Positions 60,751 through 64,000 of a DNA stretch of 64,000 nucleotides are shown piece by piece (the stretch's first letter is position 1; every line of letters starts with the position of its first letter). Under the pieces are notes generated by a model that was given only the letters and a program-made list of their open reading frames with translations, made no database searches and was not told the DNA's origin. Made by a program: the position numbers and the translations under genes. The DNA comes from Ruoffia sp044336205 (GTDB taxonomy: Bacteria > Bacillota > Bacilli > Lactobacillales > Aerococcaceae): NCBI GenBank assembly GCA_044336205.1, contig CP172318.1, positions 744,001 to 808,000 of the forward strand. The letters are read 5' to 3'.

Positions 60751-62583
60751 ATGAAATTACGAAATGATATAAGAAACATTGCCATTATTGCGCACGTCGA
60801 TCATGGAAAAACATCTTTGGTTAATGAGCTACTTAAACAATCAGATACTTTAGATAGTCATACACAATTAGATGACCGTGCAATGGACAATAATGACATT
60901 GAGAGAGAACGTGGAATTACTATCCTAGCTAAAAACACTGCTGTAGAATACAAAGGGACACGTGTTAATATTATGGACACACCAGGGCACGCGGACTTCG
61001 GTGGTGAAGTTGAGCGTATTATGAAAATGGTTGATGGTGTTGTACTGGTTGTCGATGCTTATGAAGGTACAATGCCACAAACTCGCTTCGTATTGAAACG
61101 AGCTTTAGATGAAGGTCTTGTGCCAGTTGTAGTAGTAAATAAAATTGATAAGCCTTCAGCACGACCAGACCAAGTTATTGATGAAGTATTAGAATTATTC
61201 ATTGAGTTAGGAGCCGACGATGATCAAATTGAGTTCCCAGTAGTATATGCTTCTGCTTTAAATGGAACATCATCAACATCAAGTGATCCAGCTGATCAAG
61301 AGAATTCTATGGATGCTGTGTTCGATGCGGTATTAGAACATGTTCCAGCACCTGTGGATAACCGCGATGAACCATTACAATTCCAAGTATCCATGTTAGA
61401 CTATAGTGATTATGTTGGGCGTATTGGAATTGGACGTGTATTCCGTGGAACAATCCGTGTAGGTGATAGTGTAACTTTAATGAAAACAGATGGAAGCACC
61501 AAAAACTTTCGTGTATCAAAAATGTTTGGTTTCTTCGGATTAAACCGAGTTGAAATTAATGAAGCTGTTGGTGGAGATTTAATTGCATTATCGGGTATGG
61601 ACGATATTTTCGTTGGGGAAACTGTAGCAAGCAATTCTCAACCTGAGGCCTTGCCATTATTACATGTAGATGAACCGACTTTACAAATGAAGTTCCTAAC
61701 TAATAACTCACCATTTGCAGGGCGTGAAGGTAAGTTTGTTACATCACGTAACTTACAAGACCGTTTAGCTAGAGAGTTACAGACTGATGTTTCACTAAAC
61801 GTTGAACCAACTGATTCACCTGATGCGTTTGTTGTGTCAGGGCGTGGGGAGCTTCACTTATCGATTTTAATTGAGAATATGCGTCGTGAAGGATTTGAAT
61901 TTCAAGTGTCTCGGCCACAAGTTATTATTCGTGAGATCGATGGTGTCGATTGTGAGCCTTTTGAACGGCTACAAATCGATACACCAGAGGAGTATATGGG
62001 TTCAATTATTGAAGCATTAGGACAAAGAAAAGCTGAAATGGCTGATATGGTCAACACTGGTTCAGGTCAAGTACGTTTAGTATTTTTAGTACCAGCTCGT
62101 GGATTAATTGGTTTCGCTACGGAGTTCATGTCAATGACGAGAGGGTATGGAATTATGAATCATACTTTTGATGAATATCGACCGTTTGTAGGTGGATCTA
62201 TTGGACGTCGACGCAATGGTGCATTAGTATCTATGGATAGCGGTCAAGCAACTACTTATAGTATTATGAACATTGAAGAACGTGGACAAATCTTTATTGA
62301 ACCGGGTACTGAAGTTTATGGTGGAATGATTGTTGGAGAACATAACCGTGAGAATGACTTAACAGTTAATATTACAAAAGCTAAACAATTAACTAATGTG
62401 CGTTCTGCCAATAAAGATCAGACAAGTGTCATCAAGCAACCTAAAGTTTTAACTTTAGAAGAATCGATTCAATTTATGGATGAAGATGAATACTGTGAGA
62501 TAACACCTGAAAACATCCGTTTACGTAAACAAATCTTAGATAAAGGTGCTCGTGAAAAGGCAGCTAAAAAAGGTAAAAAATAA
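60751..62583 (+). CDS. typA: Ribosome-binding GTPase TypA/BipA
   Basis: TypA is an EF-G-like GTPase that aids 50S assembly and growth under stress. The 610 residues show G1 AHVDHGKTSL (about 15-24), G2 RERGITI, G3 DTPGHADFGGEVER, G4 NKIDKPSARP, then the EF-G domains and the TypA-specific C-terminal domain with SMDSGQATTYSIMNIEERGQIFIEPGTEVYGGMIVGEHNRENDL. Followed by a strong terminator and ftsW. Confidence 0.97.
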   Translation: MKLRNDIRNIAIIAHVDHGKTSLVNELLKQSDTLDSHTQLDDRAMDNNDIERERGITILAKNTAVEYKGTRVNIMDTPGHADFGGEVERIMKMVDGVVLVVDAYEGTMPQTRFVLKRALDEGLVPVVVVNKIDKPSARPDQVIDEVLELFIELGADDDQIEFPVVYASALNGTSSTSSDPADQENSMDAVFDAVLEHVPAPVDNRDEPLQFQVSMLDYSDYVGRIGIGRVFRGTIRVGDSVTLMKTDGSTKNFRVSKMFGFFGLNRVEINEAVGGDLIALSGMDDIFVGETVASNSQPEALPLLHVDEPTLQMKFLTNNSPFAGREGKFVTSRNLQDRLARELQTDVSLNVEPTDSPDAFVVSGRGELHLSILIENMRREGFEFQVSRPQVIIREIDGVDCEPFERLQIDTPEEYMGSIIEALGQRKAEMADMVNTGSGQVRLVFLVPARGLIGFATEFMSMTRGYGIMNHTFDEYRPFVGGSIGRRRNGALVSMDSGQATTYSIMNIEERGQIFIEPGTEVYGGMIVGEHNRENDLTVNITKAKQLTNVRSANKDQTSVIKQPKVLTLEESIQFMDEDEYCEITPENIRLRKQILDKGAREKAAKKGKK

Positions 62584-62622
62584 TATTCATTTCAAAGAAT
62601 GAATAATGTGATATAGATAATG

Positions 62623-62657
62623 ATCGAACTTATAATGTCAATAAGTTCGATTTTTTT
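62623..62657 (+). terminator. Terminator after typA
   Basis: ATCGAACTTAT (62623-62633) pairs perfectly with ATAAGTTCGAT (62641-62651), followed by seven T residues. Confidence 0.92.
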
Positions 62658-62726
62658 ATTTAGTTCGAAAAAATTTAACTCAATAATAAGGAGCTTTTTA
62701 AGCAAATTCCTTCAATTGTCTTACTA

Positions 62727-62755
62727 TTCACTAAATATTATTATAATGTTATAAT
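62727..62755 (+). promoter_or_regulatory. Promoter of ftsW
   Basis: TTCACT (62727-62732), a 17-base spacer and TATAAT (62750-62755) with an extended TG (62747-62748) lie 31 bases before the start codon. Confidence 0.6.
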
Positions 62756-62786
62756 TGTATAGGCATTTTAATTAAGGAGGCGTTTG

Positions 62787-64000
62787 ATGTCGAATAATAA
62801 AAACAATCAAAAAGCTTCAGTAAATAATCAAACGAATAATTATAAGGATGTAGTAGAACGTGTCAAGTCAACTTTTCAATCGATGGTTAAAGAGTTGAAA
62901 AAGAATACGAGACGATTAGATAAGACGATTATAGTAATAACAACGGCTTTGATTATTATCGGAATTATTTCAGTTTTCAGTGCGACGATCTATGAGCCAA
63001 CATATGCTATTGTAACTAATCAAATATTATCAGTAATAATAGGTGTGATACTAGTTGTACTGATTTTAGCGATTCCTTATAATTGGTTTGAAAATATATA
63101 TTTACTAATGACCTTACTCCTCATCATAGCAGTTACTTTAATTTTCCTATTACTCTTTGGAACATCAGTGAGCGGATCAACAAGTTGGTTAAGCATCATG
63201 GGATTAAGTTTCCAACCGAGTGAATTTGTAAAAATATTAGGAATTTTGTTAATGGCTTGGATGATGGAATATTCCAATGAAGAACTCATTGTATCTGATA
63301 AAAATATTATAAAAAATCCTAGTATTTGGATAGGGACTTTATTGATCATTGTATCGATTTTAATATTAATGCAACCAGATTTAGGAATGACTCTCATTAT
63401 TGCAAGTACGTTAATATTCATCCATATCCTCATTAACACATCTAAAAAGATAAACTTTATGAGCTATGGAATTATTATAGCCGTGTATATTGTGGTAATA
63501 ATCTTTGGACAATATTTCGGAGACCAACTCGTGAATCAGAATAATCATATTCTAGATCGATTAGGCTCATTTATAAATCCTTTCAAATACCCAACGGATT
63601 CAGGTTATCAATTAATTCAAGGGATGTTAGCGTTAAGCCGTGGTGGATTGTTTGGGGTAGGGATTGGGCAAGGGATTGGTAAAGAAGGGATATTACCGGT
63701 AATTGAATCAGATTATATTATTGCTAATATTGGTGAAGAGACAGGTCTTTTAGGTGTCTTTATTGTGTTAGCCTTATTATTATCGTTAAAGATTGTTCTC
63801 TTACAACGTGCAGCCATTAGTCAAAGTATCTTCCGTAAATCTGTATTAATTGGAATAGGGTTGTTACTATTTATTCAAACTGTTGTCAATATAGGTGGTG
63901 TATTGAGTGTAATGCCTTTAACAGGGGTAACTCTTCCATTTATTAGTGCAGGAGGAAGTAGTATGATTGTATCTATTAGTTTAGTAGGAATTGCATTGCG
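62787..64000 (+). CDS. ftsW: SEDS-family peptidoglycan polymerase FtsW, 3' end outside the window
   Basis: The frame is open to the last base (404 complete codons). After a hydrophilic Asn-rich leader (about 55 residues) come many membrane helices. SEDS landmarks are GSTSWLSIMGLSFQPSEFVKILGIL, LMQPDLGMTL, the GYQLIQGMLALSRGGLFGVGIGQG loop and the FtsW-type end PLTGVTLPFISAGGSSM. FtsW polymerises septal peptidoglycan. AAGGAGG precedes the ATG. The typA-ftsW neighbourhood is conserved in Bacillales and Lactobacillales; the leader is longer than usual. Confidence 0.93.
   Translation, partial: MSNNKNNQKASVNNQTNNYKDVVERVKSTFQSMVKELKKNTRRLDKTIIVITTALIIIGIISVFSATIYEPTYAIVTNQILSVIIGVILVVLILAIPYNWFENIYLLMTLLLIIAVTLIFLLLFGTSVSGSTSWLSIMGLSFQPSEFVKILGILLMAWMMEYSNEELIVSDKNIIKNPSIWIGTLLIIVSILILMQPDLGMTLIIASTLIFIHILINTSKKINFMSYGIIIAVYIVVIIFGQYFGDQLVNQNNHILDRLGSFINPFKYPTDSGYQLIQGMLALSRGGLFGVGIGQGIGKEGILPVIESDYIIANIGEETGLLGVFIVLALLLSLKIVLLQRAAISQSIFRKSVLIGIGLLLFIQTVVNIGGVLSVMPLTGVTLPFISAGGSSMIVSISLVGIAL

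Noticed and set aside
1..64000. CRISPR arrays, prophage, toxin-antitoxin or restriction systems
   Set aside because: No regularly spaced repeats, phage genes, or defence-type genes were seen; the only mobile element is the IS1182 copy.

Overview
The window comes from a low-GC Gram-positive bacterium of the order Lactobacillales, most likely near Aerococcaceae. That placement is an inference. It rests on AT-rich DNA with strong GGAGG ribosome sites, a FabT/FabK-type fatty-acid synthesis cluster, a comG competence operon, an LPxTG surface protein, RNA polymerase epsilon next to RNase J, and an FMN-dependent oxidase that closely resembles Aerococcus L-lactate oxidase. Most of the window is conserved housekeeping DNA on the + strand, in operons separated by clear hairpin terminators.

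Layout. 1-2090: end of a glycolytic cluster (gpmI, eno), then a strongly folded RNA element and a repeat-built cell-wall protein (2520-4321). 4535-10102: a PHP-family phosphatase, a CzrA-like ArsR repressor (minus), and the secG-est-rnr-smpB group. 10166-13186 (minus): a KdgT-type permease and rpoY-rnjA. 13412-17803: comGA-comGG. 17869-19882: pepP, an Asp23 protein and nusB. 20075-21787: a secreted DUF1002 protein. 22073-29946: xseA-xseB-ispA-tlyA-recN-miaA-hflX-def, then tRNA-Arg and gdhA. 32022-41565: fabT-fabH-acpP-fabK-fabD-fabG-fabF-accB-fabZ-accC-accD-accA, preceded by three FabT palindromes. 42078-47317: pdhABCD. 47328-49084: a complete IS1182-family element. 49498-55707: atpBEFHAGDC. 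55811-56302: a DUF985 cupin. 56347-58571 (minus): lrgA-lrgB-lactate oxidase, divergent from a LysR regulator. 58728-62583: LysR, UPF0223, inositol-phosphatase-like and typA. 62787-64000: ftsW, cut by the window end.

How the genes fit together. Glycolysis (gpmI, eno) and PDH supply acetyl-CoA to the acc/fab cluster, which FabT probably controls. The lactate oxidase/LrgAB module links lactate, oxygen and pyruvate. secG, rnr, smpB, rnjA and rpoY serve secretion, RNA decay and transcription.

Base-level caution. Four genes look frameshifted or fused (the surface protein, comGD twice, the essential fabF, and atpC running into the cupin). In all five events one added base restores a normal protein, and in four the missing base lies in a homopolymer. 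This looks like systematic one-base undercalling in the assembly, though the A7 tract in the surface protein could also be a true phase-variation site. The most interesting candidates beyond annotation are the folded RNA after eno with two identical loop heptamers, the unrecognised ~125-residue repeat family in the surface protein, the shortened ATP synthase delta subunit, and an inverted repeat bracketing the tRNA-Arg promoter.
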